43,844 nt of DNA, taken from assembly GCA_029247685.1 (NCBI GenBank), contig JAQWKT010000017.1, positions 1-43,844 on the forward strand. The letters are read 5' to 3'. The DNA comes from Crocinitomicaceae bacterium. Lineage in GTDB: Bacteria; Bacteroidota; Bacteroidia; Flavobacteriales_D; Crocinitomicaceae. The notes under the pieces were generated by a model. The model was given only the letters and a program-made list of their open reading frames with translations, searched no databases and was not told where the DNA came from. Shown here in pieces: positions 1-10,287 of this stretch (position 1 is the first letter of the stretch; each line of letters starts with the position of its first letter). The position numbers and the translations under genes are program-made.

Positions 1-278
1 GTATTTAGGCTATAAATATCGTCTACTGTTTTGATTTTGCTAGTAGCATGACGCTTAAAACACAAAAGTGCATCCGTTTGGCTCATTCCAGAACCATTGT
101 CAATTACTTGAATAAGGGTTTTCCCTGCATCTTTAATGAAAACTTTAATTGAAACGGCTCCAGCATCTATCGAGTTTTCTATTAATTCTTTAATTACCGA
201 TGCAGGTCTTTGAACGACCTCTCCGGCGGCAATTTGATTAGCAATATGCTCTGGCAATAACTCTATAATCCCTTTCAT
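1..278 (-). CDS. mutL: DNA mismatch repair protein MutL, N-terminal part (runs off window edge)
   Basis: Reverse strand from CAT at 276-278 reads [41 protein letters not shown]...DNGSGM, the GHKL ATPase N-terminus of MutL. Confidence 0.95.
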   Translation of the reverse strand, partial: MKGIIELLPEHIANQIAAGEVVQRPASVIKELIENSIDAGAVSIKVFIKDAGKTLIQVIDNGSGMSQTDALLCFKRHATSKIKTVDDIYSLN

Positions 279-610
279 TAAAATAAAATGTGAATTACTT
301 TTTCAATATGATTTAATCCATTAAATACAAAATACCCTAAAACCAAGATTGCCAAAATAAGAATGATGGTTCTGGAGTTTGCTGCATTTTTTTGTTTGTT
401 TAAATCAGCTGTTCTATTCCATCGATTTTGAATTTGATCTCTAAGAACGTCTTTTCTTTCTTGATTAGAAAGATTAGTTAAGTTTTGATACATTGCTTTT
501 TTCTTTTCCAAACGTTCTTTTCTTTCATCGTAATAACGTGGAGTATAAAAAAACTTCCTATGTTTTGTTTCCTTGAAAAAAAACTTAATCTTCATAATAT
601 TTGTCAACAT
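278..610 (-). CDS. Small conserved Bacteroidota membrane protein with one C-terminal TM segment; start probably at the internal MKIKFFF
   Basis: 110 aa ORF, basic N-terminus with [24 protein letters not shown]-terminal hydrophobic helix; stop overlaps the mutL start by 1 nt. Confidence 0.75.
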   Translation of the reverse strand: MLTNIMKIKFFFKETKHRKFFYTPRYYDERKERLEKKKAMYQNLTNLSNQERKDVLRDQIQNRWNRTADLNKQKNAANSRTIILILAILVLGYFVFNGLNHIEKVIHILF

Positions 611-729
611 ACAAATTTACTGATTTATTCAGCATTTATCTAATTTTAGATAAAATGAAAATTGAATTATTCCTGCAAATAAAATAAATGGATAAAAATT
701 CTTTTTTATCTTCGTAAAAAGATTTTAAA

Positions 730-1869
730 ATGCGTGTTTATCTTGACAATGCTGCAACAACTCCAATTGCACCAGAAGTAACAAAAGCGATTACCGAAGT
801 GTTAGCAAATGACTTTGGAAATCCTTCTTCCACTCATTCTTTTGGAAGGCATGTTAAAGCCCATATTGAAACCTCTAGAAGAAACATTGCTAAACATATC
901 AATTGTAGTCCTAGTGAAATTGTTTTTACATCGGGTGGCACAGAAGCTGATAACATGGCATTAACCAGTTCTATATGCAATTTGGGAATCCAAAGAATTA
1001 TTACTTCATCCATAGAACATCATGCGGTTGGTCACACAGTGGAATTTCTTCGCGAACAAGGTAGAGTTAAGTTAGACATTGTTAATCTTGATGAAAAAGG
1101 ACATGTAGATTTACTTCATCTTGAAGAACTTTTAGAAGCAAAAGAGAAAACCTTGGTTTCTTTAATGCATGCGAATAATGAAATTGGAAATTTATTACCG
1201 CTTCATAAAGTTTCAGAAATATGTAAAAAGCACAATGCTTATTTCCATTCAGATACTGTTCAAACGATGGGGCATTATGCCTTTGATCTTCAAAAAATTG
1301 ACATTGATTTTATTACCTGTGCTGCTCATAAATTTCATGGTCCTAAAGGAGTTGGTTTTTTATATATTAATCGTAAAAACAAACCACATGCGTTTATTCA
1401 TGGAGGATCACAAGAAAGACAAATGCGAGGAGGAACTGAAAATGTATATGGAATTGTTGGCCTTTCTAAGGCAATGGACCTTGCATACGAAGACCTTGAA
1501 AGTCATCAAAAACATGTTTTAGGCTTAAAACAATATATGATTAAAAAGTTTAAAGCGTTTTCCAATGAAATTACCTTCCATGGAGATATTGATTCTGAAA
1601 AATCACTTTACACCGTTTTAAATGTCTGTTTTCCAAAAACCGTAAAAAGTGGAATGTTGTTATTTACGCTTGACTTGAAAGGAGTTGCTGTTAGTGGAGG
1701 AAGTGCATGCACTTCTGGCGCCACCTCGGCTTCTCATGTTTTAGAAGGAATCAAAGCTGATACTAGTAGGCCAAACGTTCGATTTTCTTTTTCAAGGTAC
1801 ACCACACAACAAGAATTGGATTATGCGCTTGAACAAATTGAATGTGTATTTTCCAAAATATTGGTATAA
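730..1869 (+). CDS. Cysteine desulfurase family protein (NifS/IscS-like, PLP-dependent)
   Basis: YLDNAATTP start, AAHKFHGPKGVGFLY PLP lysine motif, SGGSACTSG catalytic cysteine. Confidence 0.93.
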   Translation: MRVYLDNAATTPIAPEVTKAITEVLANDFGNPSSTHSFGRHVKAHIETSRRNIAKHINCSPSEIVFTSGGTEADNMALTSSICNLGIQRIITSSIEHHAVGHTVEFLREQGRVKLDIVNLDEKGHVDLLHLEELLEAKEKTLVSLMHANNEIGNLLPLHKVSEICKKHNAYFHSDTVQTMGHYAFDLQKIDIDFITCAAHKFHGPKGVGFLYINRKNKPHAFIHGGSQERQMRGGTENVYGIVGLSKAMDLAYEDLESHQKHVLGLKQYMIKKFKAFSNEITFHGDIDSEKSLYTVLNVCFPKTVKSGMLLFTLDLKGVAVSGGSACTSGATSASHVLEGIKADTSRPNVRFSFSRYTTQQELDYALEQIECVFSKILV

Positions 1870-1885
1870 ATAAAAGAACTAACAC

Positions 1886-3049
1886 TTGGCTGACCTCAAA
1901 TCTTTAAAGATTTTATTTTTATGTTCTTGGTATCCAAACAGAACAAACAAAACTCTTGGAAATTTTATTCAAAAGCACGCCGAAGCAATTTCTCAATTTC
2001 ATGAAGTCACTGTGCTATGTTTGATTAGTGATCAAAACACAAAACAAATTGAGTGCGTAATTAATGATAATAATGGCCTACGAGAAATTTTGGTCTATTA
2101 TCCAAAAATAAAGTACAAAATACCAATTTTTGGAAGTTTTATTAAGGCAATAAGACAATACAACGCGTTTAAAACCGGCTGGAAAAAAATAAGTGAAAAA
2201 GGAAAACCAGAAATAACCCACTTAAATGTCACCTATTCAGCAGGAATATGGGCTGTTTTCATAAAAAAAATAAAGCGAATTCCTTTTGTAATTACCGAGC
2301 ACTCCTCTGGATTTCACTCCAAAGAAAATGGCTACAGTAAATTTATTTTAAAACTGTGTAAAATCATTCTTAAAAACGCTTCCTTTATTATGCCTGTTAG
2401 TGAAGATTTGAAATCACATCTAATAAAAATACACCCAAAAGGAAAGTATAAATCGATATCCAATGTCGTTGATAAATCTATTTTTAAAATCAACGATGAA
2501 AAACAAAAAGAAAATAACTTTATTCATGTTTCAACAGCTTATGAAGCTGCAAAAAATTTATTAGGGATAATACGTGTTATAAAGGAACTTTCTGAAATTA
2601 GAAAAGATTTTAAACTTCATATTGTTAGTGATGGAGATATTAAAAAGGCGCATGAGTTATCTAGAGAACTTGGGGTTTTAAACTCGTATGTAATTTTTCA
2701 TGAAACAAAAACCACTCTTGAAATATCAAAAATGTATCAAGGAAAAAAAGCATTGATTCTTTTTAGTAATTTCGAAAATTTCCCTTGTGTTATTCCTGAA
2801 GCATGGATGTCGGGTGTCCCGGTTATTGCAACAAATGTTAATGGCATACCTGAATACCTTAACAAACAAAACGGCATCTTGGTAGAGCCTAAAAATGAAA
2901 AAATGCTATTAGAAGCAATGAATAAAATTTTAGATAACCAAGCAACATTTGATAAAAATAAAATGAGGGAATTTGCAATTAAGCATTTTAGCTATAACGC
3001 TGTTGCTAAAAAATATAGCGAAATCTATAGCAAAGTAATTCCTTCTTAG
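1886..3049 (+). CDS. Glycosyltransferase family 4-like protein (TTG start in the ORF call)
   Basis: N-terminal ILFLCSWYPNRTNKTLGNFIQKHAEA; C-terminal FENFPCVIPEAWMSGVPVIATNVNGIPEYL motif. Confidence 0.9.
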   Translation: MADLKSLKILFLCSWYPNRTNKTLGNFIQKHAEAISQFHEVTVLCLISDQNTKQIECVINDNNGLREILVYYPKIKYKIPIFGSFIKAIRQYNAFKTGWKKISEKGKPEITHLNVTYSAGIWAVFIKKIKRIPFVITEHSSGFHSKENGYSKFILKLCKIILKNASFIMPVSEDLKSHLIKIHPKGKYKSISNVVDKSIFKINDEKQKENNFIHVSTAYEAAKNLLGIIRVIKELSEIRKDFKLHIVSDGDIKKAHELSRELGVLNSYVIFHETKTTLEISKMYQGKKALILFSNFENFPCVIPEAWMSGVPVIATNVNGIPEYLNKQNGILVEPKNEKMLLEAMNKILDNQATFDKNKMREFAIKHFSYNAVAKKYSEIYSKVIPS

Positions 3050-3075
3050 AAAAAGATATTAATTAATTTTACACC

Positions 3076-4143
3076 ATGGCTGGATCTTCTTTAGGAACAA
3101 TATTTAAGCTCGTAACTTTTGGAGAATCACATGGAGATTGTATTGGTGGAATTATTGAAGGACTGCCACCGAATCAAAAAATTAATTTACTTGCTATTCA
3201 AAACGAGTTGAATAAAAGAAAACCAGGGCAATCCGAGATTTCTTCTTCACGAAAGGAAAGTGACAAAGTGGAACTTCTTTCTGGAATATTTGATGGGTAT
3301 TCTACAGGTACCCCTATCGGGTTTATTATTCGAAATAAAGATGTTAAAAGTGGCGATTATTCGCACTTAAAAAACACATTTAGACCTTCGCATGCAGATT
3401 TAACTTACCAAAAAAAATATGGCATTCGAGATCATCGAGGTGGTGGCCGATCGAGTGCAAGAGAAACTGCATGTAGAGTCGTTGCTGGAGCCATTGCAAA
3501 ACAAGTATTGAATCAAATTGGTATTTCCTTTATAACCTATGTAGATCAAATTGGTGACCTGCAATTAAAAAAAGTGATAACTGTTACTAAAGAAGAAATT
3601 GAAAAAAATAGTTGTAGATGCCCAGATAAAGAATTAGCAGCTGAAATGGAGGAGCTAATTTTAAATGTAAAATCAAAAGGAGATACAATTGGTGGGTGTA
3701 TTCAAGGAATAATTAATGGAGTTCCTATTGGTCTTGGAGAACCAGTATTTGACAAATTAAATGCCGAGCTAGGAAAAGCAATGCTAAGCATTAATGCCGT
3801 TAAAGGATTTGAAATTGGAAGTGGATTTAAAGCTGCTTCCATGAAAGGAAGTGAGCATAATGATTTAATAAACCAAGACTTCACCACAAAAAGCAATAAT
3901 TCTGGTGGAATTCAGGGTGGTATTTCTAATGGAATGCCAATTTGTTTTCGAGTAGCATTTAAACCGGTGGCAACTTTAATGCAAAATCAAAAAAGCGTTA
4001 CCAAAGATGGCAAAGAACAAATACTAGAAGGAAAAGGAAGGCATGACCCATGTGTGGTCCCTCGAGCAGTTCCAATTGTAGAGGCAATGGCAGCCATCGT
4101 TATTCTTGACTTATATCTACGTCAAAAAGCAATTTCCATATGA
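3076..4143 (+). CDS. aroC: Chorismate synthase
   Basis: [62 protein letters not shown] motifs. Confidence 0.97.
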   Translation: MAGSSLGTIFKLVTFGESHGDCIGGIIEGLPPNQKINLLAIQNELNKRKPGQSEISSSRKESDKVELLSGIFDGYSTGTPIGFIIRNKDVKSGDYSHLKNTFRPSHADLTYQKKYGIRDHRGGGRSSARETACRVVAGAIAKQVLNQIGISFITYVDQIGDLQLKKVITVTKEEIEKNSCRCPDKELAAEMEELILNVKSKGDTIGGCIQGIINGVPIGLGEPVFDKLNAELGKAMLSINAVKGFEIGSGFKAASMKGSEHNDLINQDFTTKSNNSGGIQGGISNGMPICFRVAFKPVATLMQNQKSVTKDGKEQILEGKGRHDPCVVPRAVPIVEAMAAIVILDLYLRQKAISI

Positions 4144-4616
4144 TACAACGAGTTCAAAGCATCTATCTTATTTTAAGTATGATTTCTCTTACTATTTTAT
4201 TAAGTGGCATGAACTTAATTGTTTTTTCCGGTCAGAAATACATGGCAAGTCTTAATGTATTTGGAATTAATAAAATAGAACTTTTAAAAAATCAAACGGT
4301 TTCCGATAGTACCTATCCTATATACCTTTCTATTATCGGTTTAGTTCTTTATGTTTTTATTTTATTAATGCGTTATAAAAATCTTCAATTGCAATTGAAA
4401 ATGATTAGACGTTTATTTTTTATGTATTTTTTAATTGTCTTGGCTTTTTTACTTTTTTCCGTTTATGGATCTCAACTTATTGGAGAAAAAGAAATAAGCA
4501 CACAAATAGGTTGGGGATTTGTATTTTTCATTCTTCCATTTCCTTTTATTTTTCTTGCGCAAATTGCCATAAAAAGAGACAAACAACTACTTGAATCCTT
4601 GAATAGATTACGTTAA
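4140..4616 (+). CDS. DUF4293-like four-TM integral membrane protein
   Basis: [12 protein letters not shown] start typical of the family; four hydrophobic segments; 4-nt overlap with aroC. Confidence 0.8.
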   Translation: MIQRVQSIYLILSMISLTILLSGMNLIVFSGQKYMASLNVFGINKIELLKNQTVSDSTYPIYLSIIGLVLYVFILLMRYKNLQLQLKMIRRLFFMYFLIVLAFLLFSVYGSQLIGEKEISTQIGWGFVFFILPFPFIFLAQIAIKRDKQLLESLNRLR

Positions 4617-4617
4617 A

Positions 4618-6465
4618 ATGAATTATTTATCTGTTGAAAATCTAACAAAATCATTTGGGGAAAGAATTCTTTTTTCGAAGCTAACCTTTGGAATAAACCA
4701 AGGACAAAAGATTGCCATTGTAGCAAAAAACGGTAGTGGAAAGACGACACTTTTGAAATGCTTGATGGACAGAGAATCAATCGATGAAGGACGCATCGTT
4801 TATCGAAATGGAATTCGAATATCTTTTATGGAGCAGAGTGATAAATTTGATGCAGAATCATCCATATACGAAGTACTTCTTGATCATGACCTCCCCGAAA
4901 TGAAGGCAATTAAAAAATACAAAGAAGCAGAGATAAAAAAAGATGAAATTTTATTACAACAAAGCTATAATGAACTCAGTGAATTAAATGCTTGGGATTT
5001 TGAATCCAAATTAAATCTTGTATTAACAAAACTAGATATAAAAAATCCAGAACAAAAAATAAAAACCTTATCTGGAGGACAAAAAAAACGTATCGCACTT
5101 GCTAAAGTTATTTTATCCGACGCCGATCTTTTATTTCTTGACGAACCAACAAATCACTTGGACTTAGACATGATCGAATGGCTTGAATCGTATCTTTCAA
5201 GTTCTAATTCCACTATTTTAATGGTTACACACGACCGATACTTTTTAGAAGTGGTTTGTGATGCTATTTTTGAGTTATCCAATAAAACACTTTTTAAATA
5301 CAATGGTAATTTCTCTTACTATTTAGAAAAAAAAGCAGAAAGAGAAGAACAATTAAAGTCTACTATTGAAAAAGCTAAAAACACCTTCAGAAAAGAATTA
5401 GATTGGATTCGAAGACAACCTAAAGCTAGAGGAACTAAACAAAAAGCAAGGATAGAGTCTTTTGAGGTTACAAAAAAAGTAGCTTCTCAAAAAACCCAAA
5501 GCAAAGAACTTGAACTTTTGGTTAAAATGAACCGACTTGGATCAAAAATAATCGAATTACATAAAATTGGAAAGGCATTTGGAGATAAACGAATATTAGA
5601 TAATTTTTCTTACAATTTTCAACGTAAAGAACGCTTAGGAATAGTTGGAAACAACGGTGCTGGAAAAACCACGTTTCTAAATTTAATTTTACAGAAAGAA
5701 GAAGTTGACAAAGGGAAAATAATCATTGGAGATACCATTGTTTTTGGATACTATAGCCAAGAACTTATTAAAGTTTCCGACCAAAAAAGAGTTATTGAGG
5801 TGATCAAAGACATTGCCGAATATATTCCGCTTGAAAAAGGAAAAGAATTATCCGCAGCACAATTACTCGAACGATTTTTATTTCCAAAAGAAATGCATTA
5901 CCAATTAGTAAAAAAACTTAGTGGTGGTGAAAAAAGAAGACTGAAGCTACTTACCGTATTAATGAGTAATCCAAACTTTCTAATTTTAGATGAACCAACG
6001 AATGACTTAGACATATTTGCTATGGCAGTGCTAGAGGATTACCTTAGAGCTTTTCAGGGGTGTTTAGTGGTTGTTTCTCACGATAGATATTTTATGGATA
6101 AAATGGTCGATCATCTTTTTGTGATGAATGGAAATGGACAAATAAAAGATATCGTAGGGAATTACACGGTCTATAGAAAGGAACAAAAAGAGCTAAGTAA
6201 AAAAACAAAAAACACCAACATAAAAAAGGAAAGCACTGTTATTAAAGAAAAAAACAAGTTGTCCTTTAAGGAGAAAGAAGAGTTTAAAACTTTGGAAACC
6301 GAAATTGAAGTGTTAGAAAAAGAGAAAAAAGAAATTACCAACAAGCTATCGGATTCGTCTTTTAATGGGGAAGAATTAAATGCAATGGGGAAAAGATTGT
6401 CTAAAATTGTAGATGAAATTGAAATAAAATCAGACCGGTGGTTAACGCTTTCTGAATACAATTAA
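4618..6465 (+). CDS. ABC-F family ATP-binding protein (Uup-like)
   Basis: Two ABC domains, each with Walker A (GSGKTTLL, GAGKTTFL), LSGGQKKR/LSGGEKRR signature and LDEPTN; C-terminal coiled coil. Confidence 0.95.
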   Translation: MNYLSVENLTKSFGERILFSKLTFGINQGQKIAIVAKNGSGKTTLLKCLMDRESIDEGRIVYRNGIRISFMEQSDKFDAESSIYEVLLDHDLPEMKAIKKYKEAEIKKDEILLQQSYNELSELNAWDFESKLNLVLTKLDIKNPEQKIKTLSGGQKKRIALAKVILSDADLLFLDEPTNHLDLDMIEWLESYLSSSNSTILMVTHDRYFLEVVCDAIFELSNKTLFKYNGNFSYYLEKKAEREEQLKSTIEKAKNTFRKELDWIRRQPKARGTKQKARIESFEVTKKVASQKTQSKELELLVKMNRLGSKIIELHKIGKAFGDKRILDNFSYNFQRKERLGIVGNNGAGKTTFLNLILQKEEVDKGKIIIGDTIVFGYYSQELIKVSDQKRVIEVIKDIAEYIPLEKGKELSAAQLLERFLFPKEMHYQLVKKLSGGEKRRLKLLTVLMSNPNFLILDEPTNDLDIFAMAVLEDYLRAFQGCLVVVSHDRYFMDKMVDHLFVMNGNGQIKDIVGNYTVYRKEQKELSKKTKNTNIKKESTVIKEKNKLSFKEKEEFKTLETEIEVLEKEKKEITNKLSDSSFNGEELNAMGKRLSKIVDEIEIKSDRWLTLSEYN

Positions 6466-6504
6466 TATTTAACCACAAAATAGTACTTTTATCAATATTC
6501 AATT

Positions 6505-7905
6505 ATGTACCATAAAGTAAGTTCTGAAGATATTGATTTTTTTGTCGATTTGTTAGCCGATCGATGCCTCTTTTCTCAAGAAAATAAAGAAAAATATTCT
6601 AGAGATGAAACGGAAGATTTGTCTTATCCTCCTGAACTTGTTTTAAAACCTAAAACAAGCGAAGAGATTTCTAAAATACTATCGTATTGTAATCAAAAAT
6701 TAATTCCCGTAACTCCTGCTGGAGCTAGAACTGGTTTAAGTGGTGGTGCTTTAGCTATACATGGAGGGGTTCTTCTTTCCATGGAGTTATTTAATAAGAT
6801 TTTAAAAATTGACGAAGAAAATTATCAAGTAATCACCGAACCAGGAGTAATTACGGAAGACCTTCAAAATACCCTCAAAGAAAAAGGTCTTTTTTACCCC
6901 CCTGATCCAGCAAGTAAAGGAAGTTGTTTTATTGGAGGTAATGTTGCTGAAAATTCTGGTGGACCAAAAGCAGTAAAGTATGGAGTAACTAGTGATTATG
7001 TGCTTAACCTCGAAGTGGTTCTTGCCACAGGAGAAATTATTTGGACTGGTGCAAATGTGCTAAAAAATGCAACTGGATATAACCTAACTCAATTAATGGT
7101 AGGTTCTGAAGGGACATTGGGCATCGTTACAAAAATTGTTTTAAAATTAATTCCTCATCCAACAAGAGACATGCTTATGCTTGTGCCATTTTTTGAGGCA
7201 GAAGAAGCATGTAAAGCAGTTGCGGCAATATTTAATGCGGGAATCACTCCAAGTGGACTCGAATTTATGGAAAGAGATGCTTTGCTTTTGTCGCAACAAA
7301 TGATCAACAATTCCACCATTAGCATCAAAGATAAACATCAGGCACATTTACTAATAGAATCGGATGGCTTTGAAGAAGGAATAATTATGGCAGAATGTGA
7401 AAAAATTATGCATGTTCTTGAAAATTTTAATACCGATGAAATTTTATTTGCAGAAAGCGAAGCACAAAAAAGCGCCTTATGGGCATTACGTCGAAAAGTT
7501 GGAGAAGCTGTAAAAAGCAAATCCATCTATAAAGAAGAAGATACCGTTGTTCCTAGATATGCTTTACCCGAACTACTTAAAGAAGTTAAATCTATTGGAA
7601 ACGATTTTGGCTTTGAATCTATTTGTTATGGACATGCAGGAGATGGTAATTTACATGTCAATATTCTAAAGGGAGATCTTTCTGATGAAAAATGGGAAAA
7701 AGAACTTCCTACAGCAATTAAAAAACTTTTCATCAAAGTTAAATCCCTTGGTGGGACTCTTTCAGGGGAACATGGAATTGGGCTTGTTCAAAAACAATAC
7801 ATGGAAATATTTTTCTCAAAAAGCACCATTCTGATGATGAAAAACATTAAAAAAATATTTGATCCAAATCTTATCTTAAATCCTGGGAAAATTTTCCCAG
7901 ATTAA
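6505..7905 (+). CDS. FAD-binding oxidoreductase, GlcD/D-lactate dehydrogenase family
   Basis: PVTPAGARTGLSGGALA FAD-binding motif, MVGSEGTLGIVTKIVLKL, C-terminal GTLSGEHGIGLVQ and FDPNLILNPGKIF. Confidence 0.94.
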   Translation: MYHKVSSEDIDFFVDLLADRCLFSQENKEKYSRDETEDLSYPPELVLKPKTSEEISKILSYCNQKLIPVTPAGARTGLSGGALAIHGGVLLSMELFNKILKIDEENYQVITEPGVITEDLQNTLKEKGLFYPPDPASKGSCFIGGNVAENSGGPKAVKYGVTSDYVLNLEVVLATGEIIWTGANVLKNATGYNLTQLMVGSEGTLGIVTKIVLKLIPHPTRDMLMLVPFFEAEEACKAVAAIFNAGITPSGLEFMERDALLLSQQMINNSTISIKDKHQAHLLIESDGFEEGIIMAECEKIMHVLENFNTDEILFAESEAQKSALWALRRKVGEAVKSKSIYKEEDTVVPRYALPELLKEVKSIGNDFGFESICYGHAGDGNLHVNILKGDLSDEKWEKELPTAIKKLFIKVKSLGGTLSGEHGIGLVQKQYMEIFFSKSTILMMKNIKKIFDPNLILNPGKIFPD

Positions 7906-7928
7906 TTTTAATTTTGCAAAAAAAAATT

Positions 7929-9050
7929 ATGCTTATAAAATTTAAACTTTCTGTTTTTTCACTTTTTTTCATTTTTGCTATTACTTCTTGTAATAACGAT
8001 AGTAAAGACTTATACAAAGACGATGAAAACCCCTCAAAAAAAATTAAAAAAAGTCAAGAGCCAAACAACAAGGAAATAAATCAAGATACAATTAAACAAA
8101 ACAACAAGCCTTTTTCCTATGCTAATGATGGCATGTATGCTGACTTTTATACTTCTAAAGGAAAAATAACCTGTGAATTGGAATATCAAAAAACGCCAAT
8201 GACAGTGGCTAATTTTGTTGCATTAGCAGAAGGAAAAAAGAAAAACAATAGAAAAGAAATTGGAAGCCCATTTTATGATGGACTAAATTTCCATCGAGTA
8301 ATGAACGACTTTATGATACAAGGGGGGTGTCCAGATGGCAATGGAATGGGAGATCCAGGTTATAAATTCGCTGACGAGTTTCACCCTGAATTAAAACACA
8401 ATAGTCCTGGTATTTTATCCATGGCCAATTCTGGCCCAGGAACGAATGGAAGCCAGTTTTTTATTACCCACAAAGAAACTTCTTGGCTAGATAATAAACA
8501 TTCCATTTTTGGTCATGTTGTAAATGGGCTTGATAAAGTCTATAGTATTGTTCAAAACGATAAAATAGACTCTGTAAGAATTATAAAAGTTGGCGAAAAC
8601 GCAAACAGCTTTAATGCGCTTCAAGTTTTTGAAACAGAACAAGAAAAAATTAAACAACAAAAAGAAATTGCAAAAAAGATGCAAGCTGAATTATTAAATA
8701 AATTAAACTCAGGCATGAAAAAAACAAAAAGCGGATTAGCATATAAAGCCCTTAAAAAAGGAAAAGGAAAAGTGCATCCAAAAGCCAGTAGCACCGTAAC
8801 TGTTCATTATACCGGAAAACTATTAAATGGGAAAGTATTTGACAGTTCTTTAAAAAGTGGAAAACCTGCAAATTTTGCTCTCAACCAAGTAATCCCAGGT
8901 TGGACCGAAGGCATTCAATTAATGGTTGTTGGAGATAAATTTACTTTTTTAATCCCATCTAATCTTGCTTATGGAGATAGAGGGGCTGGTGGCGTAATAC
9001 CTCCAAATGCAGATTTAATTTTTGATGTCGAATTATTGGATATAAAATGA
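7929..9050 (+). CDS. Dual-family peptidyl-prolyl isomerase lipoprotein: cyclophilin domain fused to FKBP domain
   Basis: Lipobox-like FAITSC; cyclophilin FHRVMNDFMIQGGCPDGNGMG, SMANSGPGTNGSQFFIT; FKBP VTVHYTGKLLNGKVFDSS, IPSNLAYGDRGAGGVIPPNADLIFDVELL. ORF track starts at a TTG at 7914. Confidence 0.95.
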   Translation: MLIKFKLSVFSLFFIFAITSCNNDSKDLYKDDENPSKKIKKSQEPNNKEINQDTIKQNNKPFSYANDGMYADFYTSKGKITCELEYQKTPMTVANFVALAEGKKKNNRKEIGSPFYDGLNFHRVMNDFMIQGGCPDGNGMGDPGYKFADEFHPELKHNSPGILSMANSGPGTNGSQFFITHKETSWLDNKHSIFGHVVNGLDKVYSIVQNDKIDSVRIIKVGENANSFNALQVFETEQEKIKQQKEIAKKMQAELLNKLNSGMKKTKSGLAYKALKKGKGKVHPKASSTVTVHYTGKLLNGKVFDSSLKSGKPANFALNQVIPGWTEGIQLMVVGDKFTFLIPSNLAYGDRGAGGVIPPNADLIFDVELLDIK

Positions 9051-10057
9051 TTAAAATTATAACAATCTTTAGTTTAGCTATTTTACTTATTTCTTGTGAA
9101 AACTCAAAAAATAAATCACAACCAAAAAAGAGAGAAATAAGTGGGAGCTCTGAACAGAAAACACCCACAGTAAATTCTAATTCTACAAAAGGTGACATCT
9201 CTTCTGAATATTTAGGTGCTTATCCAAAAAAAGATAGCATCTCTTATTCTCTAGGGGTAAATCAAGCCGAAATGATGCTTAATAAAAGTAACCTTGACAC
9301 TAGAGATTTTGATCAAAAAGAACTGATCAAAGGATTTAAGGAAAACTTATACACTTCTCCAATTTTAGATTCGATTTGTAAACTTAATATGGAACTTTTT
9401 CTAGGAGAAAATGGCCAAAGCTTAAATTCGGATTTTGCAGCAAGTGGATCGTATTGTATCGGAAAATTATATGCACATAATTTTCTAACAATTTGGTCAA
9501 AATCTGAAGGAATTAATAGGCTAAATTTGAAAATGGTTGTTCATGGTTTTGAAGACATTATTAAAAAAAATATCATTGCAATTACTTCTGAAAGAAGAAA
9601 AGACTTAATAAAAGTCTTTTATGAAAACTTGGTAAACGATGTTTCAAAAGTGATGATCGATGCCTTGAATGAAAGATCAAATGTTGAAGAAATCATAGTT
9701 GAAGACAGAAAAAATGGAATTATTGACTCTGCAATAATTTATATCGAATCGATTAAAAAAGGAACAGGTCCATTTCCAACAGATTCCTCTAATGTCAGTA
9801 TAGACTACATCTTGACTTCTCCTTTTATGGATACTCTTGAAAACACGTATAAAAGTTATTCGAATCAAAAACCTCCTTTTGTAAATATTAAATCTTTTTA
9901 TCCTGGTATGCGTATAGCTATTCCCAAAATGCAAAAAAATGGAATTTATCAAGTTTTCTTGCCATTTGAAATGGTGGAAGACGAAAGACTTCCTTTTCCG
10001 TATATTTGTTTTTATATTGAACTTTTAGATTTTAAAGAAACAAGCACCAATGATTAA
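9047..10057 (+). CDS. FKBP-like lipoprotein, degenerate C-terminal PPIase-like region
   Basis: Lipobox LLISCEN; FKBP N-domain-like SISYSLGVNQAEMM; C-terminal layout resembling FKBP without YGxxG/IPPN; ATGA overlap with upstream PPIase. Confidence 0.7.
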   Translation: MIKIITIFSLAILLISCENSKNKSQPKKREISGSSEQKTPTVNSNSTKGDISSEYLGAYPKKDSISYSLGVNQAEMMLNKSNLDTRDFDQKELIKGFKENLYTSPILDSICKLNMELFLGENGQSLNSDFAASGSYCIGKLYAHNFLTIWSKSEGINRLNLKMVVHGFEDIIKKNIIAITSERRKDLIKVFYENLVNDVSKVMIDALNERSNVEEIIVEDRKNGIIDSAIIYIESIKKGTGPFPTDSSNVSIDYILTSPFMDTLENTYKSYSNQKPPFVNIKSFYPGMRIAIPKMQKNGIYQVFLPFEMVEDERLPFPYICFYIELLDFKETSTND

Positions 10058-10241
10058 ATTAATATTACTTAGCATCGGTCTACTTGCTCTTGCATTTGCT
10101 GGAATTGCCATAAAAATTCTTTTAAAAAAAGATGGGCAATTTGCTGGAACTTGTGCAAGTAACAATCCCTACTTAAACAAAGAAGGAGAAGCCTGTGGAA
10201 TGTGTGGTGCTATGCCAGACGAAAAATGCAAAAGTGACTAA
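10050..10241 (+). CDS. Small membrane-anchored protein with conserved-looking cysteines
   Basis: 63 aa, one TM helix then CASNNPYLNKEGEACGMCGAMPDEKC; start overlaps the end of the 9047 gene by 8 nt. Confidence 0.75.
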   Translation: MIKLILLSIGLLALAFAGIAIKILLKKDGQFAGTCASNNPYLNKEGEACGMCGAMPDEKCKSD

Positions 10242-10287
10242 ATATTGCTTAGCAAATTTATAAACCATCACTAAAATCAATATATTT

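Noticed and set aside
1169-1522. 117 aa + strand ORF inside the cysteine desulfurase gene
   Set aside because: Out-of-frame shadow ORF in a well-supported coding region; no domain features.
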